This document shows positions 1 to 8,309 of a stretch of 64,000 nt of DNA, in pieces (within the stretch, counting starts at the first letter, position 1; every line of letters begins with the position of its first letter). Origin of the DNA: Rhizobium sullae (GTDB taxonomy: Bacteria; Pseudomonadota; Alphaproteobacteria; Rhizobiales; Rhizobiaceae); contig NZ_CP104143.1 of assembly GCF_025200715.1 (NCBI RefSeq), positions 2,542,001 through 2,606,000 on the forward strand, written 5' to 3'. The notes under the pieces are model-generated. The model worked only from the letters and a program-made list of their open reading frames with translations, had not been told where the DNA came from and did not search any database. Made by a program: the position numbers and the translations under genes.

Positions 1-66
1 CATCGACAGATGCTCGACTTTGAGCAGGGTATCGCTGGACATTGTCGTCATTTCTGTGGGGCTCAT
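1..66 (-). CDS. livG: LivG-type ABC transporter ATP-binding protein (N-terminus only)
   Basis: Only the first 22 codons are inside the window; the gene continues past base 1. The start ATG (66-64) overlaps the livM stop by one base (TGATG), which shows translational coupling. The visible residues end in LLKVEHLSM, the usual first beta strand of an ABC ATPase such as LivG. Methionines at codons 6 and 9 are alternative starts. The Walker motifs lie outside the window, so the call rests on position after livH-livM and this short N-terminus. Confidence 0.6.
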   Translation of the reverse strand, partial: MSPTEMTTMSSDTLLKVEHLSM

Positions 67-1457
67 CAGCCGTGCCCCTCCTTGATAAAGCTTCCGGAGA
101 CTGCCCTGCGTTCCTTGAGGAAGGCAGTCGGTTCACGTGAGCCGACGAAGCCGCGCGGCTTGAACAGCATGACGATGACCATGGCGAGGCCGAAGAGAAG
201 CATGCGGTAGAGTTCCGGCGTGAAATCCGGACCGAAGACAGCTTTCAGGAAGTCCATTTCGCGCAGCAGTTCCGTACCACCGACCATGACGACCGCAGCA
301 ATCGCAATACCGGTCAGCGATCCCATGCCGCCGAGGACGACGATAGCCAGAATGACGGCTGATTCCAGGAATACGAACGATTCCGGCGAGACGAAGCCCT
401 GGCGCACTGCAAAGAATGAGCCGGCGACGCCGCCGAACATAGCGCCCGTCGCAAAGGCGGTGAGCTTTGTCGTGACCGTATTGATGCCGAGGGAACGGCA
501 GGCGATCTCGTCTTCGCGCAGAGCTTCCCAGGCGCGGCCGATCGGCATGCGGCGAAGCCGGATCGTGACATAGGCCGTCAGCATGCAGAGACCCAGGATC
601 AGATAGAAGAGGAAAATCTTGTAATAGGCCGATGACATCGGAAGGCCCATAAGCTTGGCAAAGCCGCCCGACGTCGCATCGAAAGGAATGCCGAACAGCG
701 TCGCCTTTGGGATGCCCGAGATGCCGAAGGTGCCCTTGGTTACAGCCGTCCAGTTGATGAGCACGAGACGGATGATTTCACCGAAGGCGAGCGTCACGAT
801 GGCGAGATAGTCGCCGCGCAACCGCAGGACCGGAAAGCCGAGGATGACGCCCCAGAGTGCCGCCAGAATGCCCGACATGGGCAGCAGAAGCCAGAAGGAC
901 AGGCCGAAATAGCTGGACAGCAGCGCGTACGAATAGGCCCCAACCGCATAGAAAGCGACGTAACCGAGGTCGAGCAGGCCGGCCAGGCCGACGACGATGT
1001 TAAGACCCCAGGCGAGCATCACATAGATGAGGATCTGAATGCCGAAGTTGTCGACCCATTTCAGCGAGCCCTGCGCGCCGAAAGCCGCATAGATGACCGC
1101 CGGGTAGAGCAGCAGCGCGACCAGCGCGATTTTCAGGAAATGCTGGCGGAGAAAACCCTTCTCAGTCGAGATGTCGAGCTCGCCCTGCTTCGCCTTTGCA
1201 AGCTTGCGCTTGTCGATGTTCGGCTTCACGAAAACGACGATGACGAAGCGGCTGATCGCAGCAATCGCCACAAAGATCGCGAGCAGGCCCCAGCGCTGAA
1301 CGATGATCAGCTCGTTATTGATGTTCTGGTCGGTCTTGAGGCCGACATAGAGAACGAACAGACCGAGAGAAAGGACGGCCGCGAAGAAGGCTTCCGTAAG
1401 GCCCTTCTGGACAAGCCCGGGTGCGGGCTTGCCAGCAGAATTTTCGATGTTTGCCAT
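66..1457 (-). CDS. livM: Branched-chain amino-acid ABC transporter permease LivM
   Basis: Inner-membrane permease of a LIV-I type importer for leucine, isoleucine, valine and related amino acids; it would pair with LivH and the LivG/LivF ATPases. The 463-residue protein has the long N-terminal extension with two membrane segments seen in proteobacterial LivM (about residues 20-75), a charged linker, then a core with about eight hydrophobic segments containing GLNIVVGLAGLLDLGYVAFYA and the EAA-like loop AWEALREDEIACRSLGIN that contacts the ATPase. It lies 4 bases after livH and overlaps livG by 1 base, so the three form one minus-strand operon. The substrate range cannot be read from the sequence. 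Confidence 0.9.
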   Translation of the reverse strand: MANIENSAGKPAPGLVQKGLTEAFFAAVLSLGLFVLYVGLKTDQNINNELIIVQRWGLLAIFVAIAAISRFVIVVFVKPNIDKRKLAKAKQGELDISTEKGFLRQHFLKIALVALLLYPAVIYAAFGAQGSLKWVDNFGIQILIYVMLAWGLNIVVGLAGLLDLGYVAFYAVGAYSYALLSSYFGLSFWLLLPMSGILAALWGVILGFPVLRLRGDYLAIVTLAFGEIIRLVLINWTAVTKGTFGISGIPKATLFGIPFDATSGGFAKLMGLPMSSAYYKIFLFYLILGLCMLTAYVTIRLRRMPIGRAWEALREDEIACRSLGINTVTTKLTAFATGAMFGGVAGSFFAVRQGFVSPESFVFLESAVILAIVVLGGMGSLTGIAIAAVVMVGGTELLREMDFLKAVFGPDFTPELYRMLLFGLAMVIVMLFKPRGFVGSREPTAFLKERRAVSGSFIKEGHG

Positions 1458-1461
1458 GATG

Positions 1462-2364
1462 TTATACCTTCTCGACTTCCGGCCGTCCGAGGATGCCGGT
1501 CGGCTTGAAGATCAGGACGAAAGCGAGGATCGCAAAGGTCGCGACATCCTTGTAGGCGATCGTGAAATAGGCGGACCACAGCGACTCGATGAGGCCGATC
1601 ATCAAGCCGCCGAGAACGGCACCTGGCAACGAGCCTATGCCGCCGAGAACGGCTGCGGTGAAAGCCTTGACGCCCGGCGTGAAGCCATCGTTGAACGAGG
1701 CGACACCATAATACATCAGATACATCGTGCCGGCGACGGCGGCGAGCGCCGCACCCATTATGAAGGTGATGGAGATCGTCTGATCGACGTTCACGCCGAG
1801 AAGAGCGGCCATCTTGCGGTCCTGCTCCGTCGCGCGCTGGGCGCGTCCGAGCGCCGTGCGGTTGACGATATACCAGAAAGCGGCCAGCAGCACCACGGTG
1901 ATGACGATGATGATGATCTGCTTCAGCGAAATCGAAATGCCGCCGATGTTGTAGACCGAGCCGACGAGCGGCGGAATCGGCTTGTTGCGTGGGCCCTGCG
2001 TCACCTGGATGAAGTTGGACAGCGTGATCGACATGCCGATCGCGGTGATCAGCGGCGCCAGGCGGAAGGAACCGCGCAGTGGCCGGTATGCAACCCGCTC
2101 GATCGTCCAATTCCACAAACTCGTCATCAACATTGCAACGACAAGCATCAGCAGCAGAAGAACTGCGACCGGAAGGCCTGCGAAGATGGATGTGAGGACG
2201 AGAAAGACGATAAGAGCGGCGAAACCACCGAGCATAAAGATATCGCCATGGGCGAAATTGATCATGCCGATAATGCCATAAACCATCGTGTAGCCAATAG
2301 CGACAAGGCCATAGATGGATCCGAGCGTCAGCCCATTAAAGAGCTGCTGGACGAAATACTCCAT
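1462..2364 (-). CDS. livH: Branched-chain amino-acid ABC transporter permease LivH
   Basis: Second inner-membrane permease of the LIV-type importer, 300 residues, about eight hydrophobic segments. Family signatures include LFNGLTLGSIYGLVAIGYT at the N-terminus, MINFAHGDIFMLGG, and the EAA-type loop RATEQDRKMAALLGVNVD. The start ATG follows a GGGGAAATGAG stretch that serves as ribosome-binding site. It is the first gene of the visible liv operon; the promoter should be in the 463-base gap to its right. No periplasmic binding protein gene is adjacent. Confidence 0.92.
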   Translation of the reverse strand: MEYFVQQLFNGLTLGSIYGLVAIGYTMVYGIIGMINFAHGDIFMLGGFAALIVFLVLTSIFAGLPVAVLLLLMLVVAMLMTSLWNWTIERVAYRPLRGSFRLAPLITAIGMSITLSNFIQVTQGPRNKPIPPLVGSVYNIGGISISLKQIIIIVITVVLLAAFWYIVNRTALGRAQRATEQDRKMAALLGVNVDQTISITFIMGAALAAVAGTMYLMYYGVASFNDGFTPGVKAFTAAVLGGIGSLPGAVLGGLMIGLIESLWSAYFTIAYKDVATFAILAFVLIFKPTGILGRPEVEKV

Positions 2365-2827
2365 ATCTCATTTCCCCTGGATGCGAGCCAACATGACTGC
2401 ATCTCTTTTTGGTCTGTAGTTCCCTTTTATCGGAACCTCATGTGGGGCATCCATACCGCTTTCCGCGGAAATGTGAAGACAAAAAGGCTTTACTGGGTCA
2501 GATTCTTGTCCAAACGGACGTAAGTGGCGCGTTTCGAACCAAAATCCACATTAAAGAGGCATTCCCTGGGGAAATTTTAGTCAGAAACCGGCTGTGGATT
2601 AACTAAATCGCCTGCGAGGTGGGCAACCCTTCGCATGACACCTTTTCCACAGAAAAGGAACTCTCAGCAAATTTCGTACAAAATTCGAGGGCTGGACGCG
2701 AAAAACATCTCAAGGCAGGCGGACATCTGCAGGATGATTTTTCGGCCGCCCAAAAAAATAGCCAATCACCATATTATCTATATACTGCAGACGGGCTTTC
2801 AGGATGCTTGCGTTCATTGAGGGGAAC
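2365..2827. promoter_or_regulatory. livH/cysQ divergent intergenic region
   Basis: 463 bases without a convincing gene, more AT-rich than its flanks, between the divergent livH and CysQ-like genes. It should hold both promoters. One small inverted repeat is visible (CCTTTTC 2641-2647 with GAAAAGG 2652-2658) but has no T run, so it is not a clear terminator. No riboswitch class was recognised. Confidence 0.4.
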
Positions 2828-3646
2828 ATGCTGGCGACATTCGAAGAGGCGGCACTTGAGGCGGGAAGAACGATCATAGCGATCTTCGAGGAAGGCTGCG
2901 CCGTCGCGACAAAAGCAGATTCAAGCCCTGTAACACGCGCCGATGAGGAGGCGGAGAAGATCATCCTCGCGCATCTTGCGCGCAGCTATCCAGATATTCC
3001 GGTAATTGCCGAAGAATCGGTGGCAGCCGGCCGCGTGCCGGATATCGAGGGAACGGCTTTCTTCCTGGTGGATCCGCTCGACGGCACGCGCGAATTCGTC
3101 GACAGACGGCGGGAATTTACGGTCAACATTGCCTATGTCGTGGACGGCGTACCGCTTGCAGGGATCGTCTATGCGCCGGCACTCGGTGTTGCCTTTACAG
3201 GCGAGGCTGGACACGCGGAAAAACTCGTCGTCGGCGCCGATTTTACGGTGATGGAGCGCATCGCGATCGCGGTCCGAGAACCGCCCGCCAAGCGTCTTGC
3301 GCTTGCCAGCCGCAGCCACAAAAGCCCCGCGACCGACAGCTTTCTCGCTGAGCAGGCGATCTCGGAGTGCACCAATATCGGCTCTTCGCTGAAATTCTGC
3401 CTGCTTGCCGAGGGAAAGGCAGACGTCTATCCGCGCTTTGGCCGCACGATGGAATGGGATACGGCAGCGGGCGACGCGGTTCTGCGCGCCGCGGGAGGCA
3501 CGACCGTCACCATAGATGGATTGCCGCTCACCTACGGCAAGACCGGCGACAGGGCGGATTTCGACTTCGCCAATCCCGACTTCATCTCCTGGGGCGGCAG
3601 GGAAATGCCCGTGCAAATGCGCATGGCTTCAGGCGAAAACCATTAA
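2828..3646 (+). CDS. cysQ: 3'(2'),5'-bisphosphate nucleotidase, CysQ-like (inositol monophosphatase family)
   Basis: A 272-residue member of the Mg-dependent, Li-sensitive phosphatase family. CysQ removes the 3' phosphate of PAP and PAPS in sulfate assimilation. Metal-binding motifs are all visible: IAEESV (about residue 60), DPLDGTREF (about 82-90), and the C-terminal EWDTAAGDAVL. The start at 2828 is chosen for the GAGGGG just upstream; an in-frame ATG at 2804 would add 8 residues with a poorer site. DGTREF rather than DGTTNF favours CysQ over plain inositol monophosphatase, but substrate is inferred. The gene stands alone. Confidence 0.82.
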   Translation: MLATFEEAALEAGRTIIAIFEEGCAVATKADSSPVTRADEEAEKIILAHLARSYPDIPVIAEESVAAGRVPDIEGTAFFLVDPLDGTREFVDRRREFTVNIAYVVDGVPLAGIVYAPALGVAFTGEAGHAEKLVVGADFTVMERIAIAVREPPAKRLALASRSHKSPATDSFLAEQAISECTNIGSSLKFCLLAEGKADVYPRFGRTMEWDTAAGDAVLRAAGGTTVTIDGLPLTYGKTGDRADFDFANPDFISWGGREMPVQMRMASGENH

Positions 3647-3741
3647 AAATCAAAGAAAGAAGGGCATTTCGTCGGCGCATTCCGAAGGCGCCTTACGATG
3701 CGGCGATAACCGCGCGTTCGGCGCCAAACGGAGACGGCATC

Positions 3742-4288
3742 TTGTCCGACGAATCGACTAATCTCGCCCTCCCCTACATACTTCCCTCGCAATCCGAAAA
3801 GGACGTGACGCACAATGAGGCGCTGCAGCGTCTCGATGCCGTCGTGCAGGTGAGCCGTGACGGCGGAATCGGCACTCCGATTGCTATCTGAGTGCATCGG
3901 GCGCCGGCGATCTCTGGACCGGCAAAGCGGCGTCTGGCTCTACATCGCGCCACGCGAAGGCTGGCGCGCCTTCTTTCTCGAAGCCGGCAAATTCCGCATC
4001 CTGCAGGCCGGTCTCTGGAGCGATCTGTCGCCACCTGCACCGAGCAGCCTGCCGCTTCTCGGCCTCAACGCCACAGCCGACACCACGAATCGCCTCGCCG
4101 TCGCAGGACCTGCAAGCCTCTTCAGCCAGGAAGGTCAGGGCCACCAGATCAAGGTCAACAAAGCGTCCGCCGGTGATACGGCGTCGCTGCTGGCTTTCGG
4201 CCGCGCGCAGCATGCAAGCGGCGACTGGCTCTCGATCCTTCGCACCGGCACCGCCCATACGAGTTCGGTGCCGGGAAGACCGAAGTGA
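3742..4288 (+). pseudogene. Decayed DUF2793-domain gene (phage-tail-associated type)
   Basis: Three consecutive pieces of one protein family are found in three different frames. From a TTG at 3742, frame 1 gives SDESTNLALPYILPSQSEK then VTHNEALQRLDAVVQ; from about 3879, a second frame gives YLSASGAGDLWTGKA; from about 3930, a third frame gives VWLYIAPREGWRAFFLEAG followed by LGLNATADTTNRLAVAGP, ending at 4288. This is the order of a DUF2793 protein but shortened in the middle, so at least one deletion and two frameshifts are needed. The C-terminal end also looks scrambled. Such proteins accompany prophage or gene-transfer-agent tail genes; no other phage gene is nearby. Confidence 0.75.
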
Positions 4289-4310
4289 GCGCCATTCTGC
4301 CCTGAACGGC

Positions 4311-5057
4311 TTATAGCAATCTGTAGCGGAAGGCGCGGGCGACGGCTTGCATGCGATTGACCGAATCGAGCTTGCGCATCGCGCCCTTCAGATAGCCGAC
4401 CACCGTATGCGACGAGAGGTCGAGGATGATCGCAATCTCGTCGCTGCTCTTGCCCGCCGCCGACCAGCGCAGGCATTCGATCTCACGGCGGGTAAGATTT
4501 TCCGGAGGCCCCTCGTCTGTGCGGTTCTCGCTGCTGAAACGGTCGAGCGCTTCCATCGCTGCATAAAACAGATCCATCTCTTCTTCGCGCGAAAGCGCGG
4601 CGCGGCTACCGGAGAAGGCAAACATGTATTGCTTCAGGTCGGCGTCGTGCAGCGAAAAGCCGAACGTGTTCTGCAGCCCGTGCATGCGGAACAGCGCATT
4701 TAACCGGCGGTTTTCCTGGTTGGCGGCATCGCCAGCGAATGGACCGGCATCGCAGAAGACCGGCATGATCGTGCGCTTCAGAACACCCACCAGCCGGCTG
4801 CAATAGAACAGATCGGCCTCGCCGTAGAGATTGGTGAGGTTCTGCGGCCAGTTGCTGGCAATGCGATTTTCGAGAAAAGCCGTGCTGTCGCCGCGCGGAA
4901 AGGCTGCGAAGAGATAATAATCGAAGCCTGCGGCTTTCACCATACTCTCCAGCCGGCGCTTCAGTTCCTCCTTCAACTCGCCTGTGCGAACGGCAGTGGA
5001 AAGCGGAAAAGCATTATCGTCTGCGTATTTGTGGGCTGCGCGCTCACGTCTAGTCAT
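4311..5057 (-). CDS. LuxR-family transcriptional regulator (solo)
   Basis: 248 residues. The N-terminal 170 residues resemble an autoinducer-binding domain (FDYYLFAAFPRG, then NWPQNLTNLYGEADLF), and the C-terminus is a clear GerE/LuxR helix-turn-helix (LTRREIECLRWSAAGKSSD, then SSHTVVGYLKGAMRKLD). No luxI-type synthase is in the window, so this would be a solo receptor or one acting with a distant synthase; whether it binds any acyl-homoserine lactone is unknown. The gene is monocistronic, next to a decayed gene on one side and the sciP promoter region on the other. Confidence 0.8.
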   Translation of the reverse strand: MTRRERAAHKYADDNAFPLSTAVRTGELKEELKRRLESMVKAAGFDYYLFAAFPRGDSTAFLENRIASNWPQNLTNLYGEADLFYCSRLVGVLKRTIMPVFCDAGPFAGDAANQENRRLNALFRMHGLQNTFGFSLHDADLKQYMFAFSGSRAALSREEEMDLFYAAMEALDRFSSENRTDEGPPENLTRREIECLRWSAAGKSSDEIAIILDLSSHTVVGYLKGAMRKLDSVNRMQAVARAFRYRLL

Positions 5058-5446
5058 TGTCTTTTCCTCAGCCGCGGCCGTCGCTCATGCCCCTCGCTCG
5101 ACAGCCTTGCGACGCCGGACAACAGCAAGACCGCAACAATGCCCCGCGCCGCAAGGACGGGAGGCATTCGGACGTAATCTTTGACTGATGCTGCGAGAAG
5201 AGGAGACGGGGTCTAGCGCTCATTCATGATGTTGCGGCGCTTATAAAGCGATCGCCGAAATATCGATACTATTTATTCAGCATGGGAGCCATGCGTCCCG
5301 TACAAATTGACGCTACAGCAGGCAAGAAGTCGCGGCACGCGGGAAAGCGGCTAAAGTTGTTATCAAAGTCTTACTATGCGCTTAGGCAATTTTTAAATGT
5401 GACGGGCTAGAGTGCCGGCGTGGTCTTGAGTTGTGTAGAGAGTCCA
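5058..5446. promoter_or_regulatory. luxR/sciP divergent intergenic region
   Basis: 389 bases with no convincing gene. The right half (about 5210-5440) is AT-rich and should carry the sciP promoter, including the candidate CtrA site listed separately; the left end should carry the luxR promoter. Confidence 0.45.
5382..5396 (+). promoter_or_regulatory. Candidate CtrA-binding site upstream of sciP
   Basis: TTAGGCAATTTTTAA matches the CtrA box TTAA-N7-TTAA in seven of eight fixed positions and has the exact 7-base spacer. It lies about 50 bases before the sciP start, where it could overlap the promoter. In Caulobacter sciP is activated by CtrA, so the position makes sense; binding here is inferred. 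Confidence 0.5.
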
Positions 5447-5722
5447 ATGACCGAAATGATACGTCCCCGAGTAAAATATGTCATCGGCCCCGATGGCAGC
5501 CCGCTGACGATTGCGGATCTTCCGCCGCCGAATACAAGGCGCTGGGTTATCCGTCGCAAGGCTGAGGTTGTCGCGGCGGTTCGCGGTGGCCTGTTGAGCT
5601 TGGAAGAAGCCTGCGAGCGTTACACGCTCACCGTCGAGGAATTCCTGTCCTGGCAGTCGTCGATCAACAGCCACGGCCTTGCCGGCCTGCGCACGACGCG
5701 TATCCAGCAATACCGTCACTGA
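5447..5722 (+). CDS. sciP: CtrA inhibitor SciP (DUF1153 family)
   Basis: A 91-residue protein matching the DUF1153/SciP family: RPRVKYVIGPDGSPLTIADL, then PPPNTRRWVIRRKAEVV and a helix-turn-helix region LLSLEEACERYTLTVEEFL with SSINSHGLAGLRTTRIQQY at the end. In Caulobacter SciP binds CtrA on DNA and blocks its recruitment of RNA polymerase in G1 cells. The start at 5447 (MTEMIRPRV) gives the family length; a GTG nine codons upstream is possible but lacks family support. It lies 2 kb from ctrA and 4 kb from chpT. Confidence 0.9.
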   Translation: MTEMIRPRVKYVIGPDGSPLTIADLPPPNTRRWVIRRKAEVVAAVRGGLLSLEEACERYTLTVEEFLSWQSSINSHGLAGLRTTRIQQYRH

Positions 5723-5745
5723 ACCACCTGCCACAGGCAAAGACA

Positions 5746-6213
5746 TTATTTCGGGCCGGGCGCATCTCCCTGAAGGGAGTGAAGAAGGCCCGAAATTATT
5801 GTTGACGCTGCGTAGCACCAGAGCCCGGGCTGTGTGAAAGCATCCGCCAGGCCCGTCGTCTTCGCCGCCGCAATCACGATCGCCACCAGTAATACGTCCA
5901 TCATCGACCACTTGGACAGATACGGCACGGCGTAGCGATAAAACCAGCTGCCGGTCCCGCCGCCGGCAGCCGTCGCCTCGGCGGCGATGCCGATGATCTT
6001 CAGGATTGGCAATACGACCGACACGATCCCGACGACCAGCGCAAGCGGGATATCCCCTCCGCTCCAGAGCGAAGCGACGATCTCCACCAGCGACGGTGTC
6101 TCATTGAAGAAGTAGAGTTTCTCGAATCGGATCAGAGGCAGGACCAGCCCGAGCGCCAGGAAAAATGGTGCTGCAGCAAGCAGTACCGGCCGGACTCCCA
6201 CCAATTTTCTCAT
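5746..6213 (-). CDS. Paraquat-inducible protein A-like membrane protein
   Basis: A 155-residue inner-membrane protein with four hydrophobic segments (about residues 9-28, 48-75, 98-118, 125-145). The pattern, including VVLPILKIIGI and a short KWSMMDVLLVAIVI segment, matches one half of a PqiA-type protein; the KWSM(M/A)DV stretch is characteristic. PqiA belongs to systems that maintain the outer membrane together with MCE proteins, but no pqiB is nearby. The start at 6213 is set by the AAGGGG before it; the open frame extends further upstream without support. Confidence 0.65.
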   Translation of the reverse strand: MRKLVGVRPVLLAAAPFFLALGLVLPLIRFEKLYFFNETPSLVEIVASLWSGGDIPLALVVGIVSVVLPILKIIGIAAEATAAGGGTGSWFYRYAVPYLSKWSMMDVLLVAIVIAAAKTTGLADAFTQPGLWCYAASTIISGLLHSLQGDAPGPK

Positions 6214-6320
6214 CGGATACCCCTTGGTTGAACACTGTGTCGCCGCCTGCACCGGCTTGGCATGGCTACACCGCCATGTCACGATCTGGCTCAATAACAT
6301 CGGTTTTCGGAGAAAATATA

Positions 6321-6599
6321 ATGGATATTCGCAACGAAGACAGTGCCTCGGGCGGCCGCTATGTGGCCGAGGTCGACGGCCACGAGGCTGAAATGAGCTA
6401 TTCCCGCACGTCGCCGAAGCTCATCATCATCGATCACACCGGCGTGCCGGATGCCCTTCGCGGCAAAGGCATCGGCCAGGCGCTTGCGCTTCACGCCGTC
6501 GAAGAGGCGCGAAAGGGCGGCTGGAAGATCTTTCCGCTCTGCCCGTTCTTCAAGGCGCAATCACAACGCCATGACGATTGGCGCGACGTGGTGAATTAA
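6321..6599 (+). CDS. Small GNAT-fold N-acetyltransferase (YjdJ-like)
   Basis: A 92-residue protein containing a minimal GNAT core: LIIIDHTGVPDALRGKGIGQ carries the R-G-K-G-I-G acetyl-CoA loop (about residues 50-56), followed by ALALHAVEEARKGGWKIFPL and CPFF. This is the stand-alone GNAT subfamily related to E. coli YjdJ. Substrate is unknown. It is followed by a strong inverted repeat that probably terminates it. Confidence 0.8.
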   Translation: MDIRNEDSASGGRYVAEVDGHEAEMSYSRTSPKLIIIDHTGVPDALRGKGIGQALALHAVEEARKGGWKIFPLCPFFKAQSQRHDDWRDVVN

Positions 6600-6610
6600 C
6601 AACACCAAAA

Positions 6611-6650
6611 GCCATGTATGACGGACTTATGCCCATCATACATGGCTTCT
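6611..6650. terminator. Probable rho-independent terminator after the small GNAT gene
   Basis: Perfect 11-base inverted repeat GCCATGTATGA (6611-6621) / TCATACATGGC (6636-6646) with a 14-base loop, followed by a weak T-rich TTCTTC. It lies between convergent genes and an AAAA run precedes it, so it may act in both directions. Confidence 0.6.
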
Positions 6651-6696
6651 TCAGGCGATCCCCAGGACGCCGCCGCCGGCGTCCGCTGCCAGCCGA

Positions 6697-7047
6697 TCAG
6701 GCGCGGGCCCGAATGGCGCCATCCCGCTCTTCGAGCGCGGTAGCACGGGCATATTCCGCCTGCATCTCCTCGAGCGCCTGCTCCAGCGACTCTTCCTGCA
6801 TCTTCAATTCCTTGATGGAAACCTGAAGATTGTCGGCGCGCTGGCGTGCGGCCTTTGCGAAGGTCGGGTAGGCGAAGTGATTCGGGTCGGAAATGCCGGA
6901 CTTCTTCTCTTCGACGACGATCTGGCTTTCCAGATCCTTCGTCATCCGTTCGAATTCCGACATCATCATCTGCAATTGCTGCAGCTGACGTCGTTTTTCG
7001 TTCACCTGAAACTCCTTCAGGCGAACTAGGCTCTCACGCGACTTCAT
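6697..7047 (-). CDS. fliJ: FliJ-like flagellar export chaperone, coiled coil
   Basis: 116 residues, almost wholly helical and charged, with heptad-like runs through residues 10-50 and 70-110. It starts MKSRESLVRLKEFQVNEKRR, typical of FliJ proteins, which escort flagellar substrates and contact the FliI ATPase. FliJ-like genes commonly sit beside ctrA in alphaproteobacteria. The 7047 start places a GGAG eight bases upstream; the ATG at 7053 and a distal one at 7146 are less likely. No other flagellar gene is here, and the low sequence conservation of FliJ limits certainty. Confidence 0.6.
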   Translation of the reverse strand: MKSRESLVRLKEFQVNEKRRQLQQLQMMMSEFERMTKDLESQIVVEEKKSGISDPNHFAYPTFAKAARQRADNLQVSIKELKMQEESLEQALEEMQAEYARATALEERDGAIRARA

Positions 7048-7487
7048 ACGCATTACTCCAGTGATGCGAGATCCCGGCTCTACTAAATTGCCCTTGCGCA
7101 CCGGTTTGAAACGGTCTGCCCAAAAAATTTCCGTCGGTATTAACAAAAACCTACCGGCGGTAACCTTTCGTTTACGGGCATCGTTAATGATAGTGCCGAT
7201 GATTTAAGGGTCGGTAAACATCACTACGCGATTTCCGGATCCTGTTCATTGGTGAGTCGAATGAATCGCTTACCGGCCATTCTTAATGTAAAAGTTAAGG
7301 GTTGGCGTTGCGAATTCTCGTTGGAAAACAGCGAAATGGACAAATTGCTTAATAAATTCGTTACCTCTTGCCAGAGTGAATCAGAATTTGTTAACCATTT
7401 CGTGGCAGCTTCCAAATCACGCAGTGAAGTATTCGGGTATCGCGTAGGGGGCCAGACCACCTTTCGGCGGCGGTAAAGGGGATAATA
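7048..7487. promoter_or_regulatory. Long fliJ-like/ctrA intergenic regulatory region
   Basis: 440 AT-rich bases between the divergent genes. Several CtrA-like motifs are visible: TTAATAAATTCGTTAC (7349-7364, TTAA-N7-GTTAC) and TTAACCAT (7391-7398, the half-site motif), plus two TTAA half sites eight bases apart at 7283-7298. Small open frames occur on both strands but overlap these motifs and look non-coding. A long promoter with several CtrA sites is what is known for ctrA autoregulation in related bacteria. Confidence 0.6.
7391..7398 (+). promoter_or_regulatory. Candidate CtrA half-site TTAACCAT upstream of ctrA
   Basis: Exact match to the TTAACCAT half-site described for CtrA targets, about 90 bases before the ctrA start. 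Together with the fuller site at 7349-7364 it suggests that CtrA regulates its own gene. Confidence 0.5.
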
Positions 7488-8189
7488 ATGCGGGTACTAC
7501 TTATCGAAGACGACAGCGCGACAGCGCAGAGCATCGAACTGATGCTGAAATCCGAAAGTTTCAACGTCTACACCACCGATCTCGGTGAGGAAGGCGTCGA
7601 TCTCGGCAAACTGTATGATTACGACATCATCCTTCTCGATCTGAACCTTCCCGACATGTCCGGATATGAAGTGCTCCGCACTCTCCGCCTGTCCAAGGTC
7701 AAGACACCAATCCTTATCCTCTCAGGTATGGCAGGTATTGAAGACAAGGTCCGCGGCCTTGGCTTCGGCGCCGACGACTACATGACCAAGCCGTTCCACA
7801 AGGACGAACTGGTCGCCCGCATCCACGCGATCGTCCGCCGCTCCAAGGGCCACGCCCAGTCGGTCATCATGACCGGTGAGCTGCTCGTCAATCTCGACGC
7901 CAAGACCGTTGAGGTCGGTGGCCAGCGCGTTCACCTGACCGGCAAGGAATATCAGATGCTGGAGCTGCTTTCGCTCCGCAAGGGCACGACGCTCACCAAG
8001 GAAATGTTCCTCAACCACCTTTACGGCGGCATGGACGAGCCGGAACTGAAGATCATCGACGTCTTCATCTGCAAGCTGCGCAAGAAGCTCGCAAACGCTG
8101 CCGGCGGCGCAAACTATATCGAGACCGTCTGGGGCCGTGGCTATGTTCTGCGCGAACCGGACGGCGCCGAATATGCCGAAACCGCTTGA
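7488..8189 (+). CDS. ctrA: Cell-cycle response regulator CtrA
   Basis: 233-residue OmpR-type regulator. The receiver domain (residues 1-120) has the acidic pair E7/D8, phospho-acceptor D51 in [13 protein letters not shown] and the KPF lysine; the winged helix (about 125-225) has [21 protein letters not shown] and [11 protein letters not shown]. The receiver start [20 protein letters not shown] is nearly diagnostic for CtrA. CtrA is phosphorylated through CckA-ChpT and controls cell division, flagella and replication. ChpT and the inhibitor SciP are close by. The C-terminus ends in AETA rather than the AA degron of Caulobacter CtrA. Confidence 0.97.
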   Translation: MRVLLIEDDSATAQSIELMLKSESFNVYTTDLGEEGVDLGKLYDYDIILLDLNLPDMSGYEVLRTLRLSKVKTPILILSGMAGIEDKVRGLGFGADDYMTKPFHKDELVARIHAIVRRSKGHAQSVIMTGELLVNLDAKTVEVGGQRVHLTGKEYQMLELLSLRKGTTLTKEMFLNHLYGGMDEPELKIIDVFICKLRKKLANAAGGANYIETVWGRGYVLREPDGAEYAETA

Positions 8190-8222
8190 GACACTGAAAT
8201 TACCCTTTCCGATTATGAAATA

Positions 8223-8250
8223 TCCCGCTTTTCCGGCGGGACTTTTCGTT
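8223..8250 (+). terminator. Rho-independent terminator after ctrA
   Basis: TCCCGC (8223-8228) / GCGGGA (8236-8241) hairpin followed by CTTTTCGTTT, 34 bases after the ctrA stop. Confidence 0.7.
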
Positions 8251-8254
8251 TCGG

Positions 8255-8286
8255 ACCTGCGAAAACAAAGCCGCCCGGAGGCGGCT
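8255..8286 (-). terminator. Rho-independent terminator after the receiver gene
   Basis: AGCCGCC (8269-8275) and GGCGGCT (8280-8286) form a stem with a 4-base loop; read on the minus strand it is followed by TTGTTTTCG. It lies just after the stop of the minus-strand receiver gene. Confidence 0.65.
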
Positions 8287-8309
8287 CGACCCTTTGAAAA
8301 TGTTGAAAA

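Noticed and set aside
2641..2658. CCTTTTC/GAAAAGG hairpin as a terminator
   Set aside because: Short stem and no T run on either strand; it is between divergent genes where no terminator is expected.
2409..2820. Small plus-strand frames in the livH/cysQ gap (60-86 codons)
   Set aside because: No good ribosome-binding site, no known product, and they overlap one another; two pieces share a vague repeated ILVxT/ILVRN stretch that is too weak to report.
7224..7476. Overlapping 75- and 78-codon frames between the FliJ-like gene and ctrA
   Set aside because: Both cover the CtrA-like sites in an AT-rich promoter region, neither has a family match, and they oppose each other.
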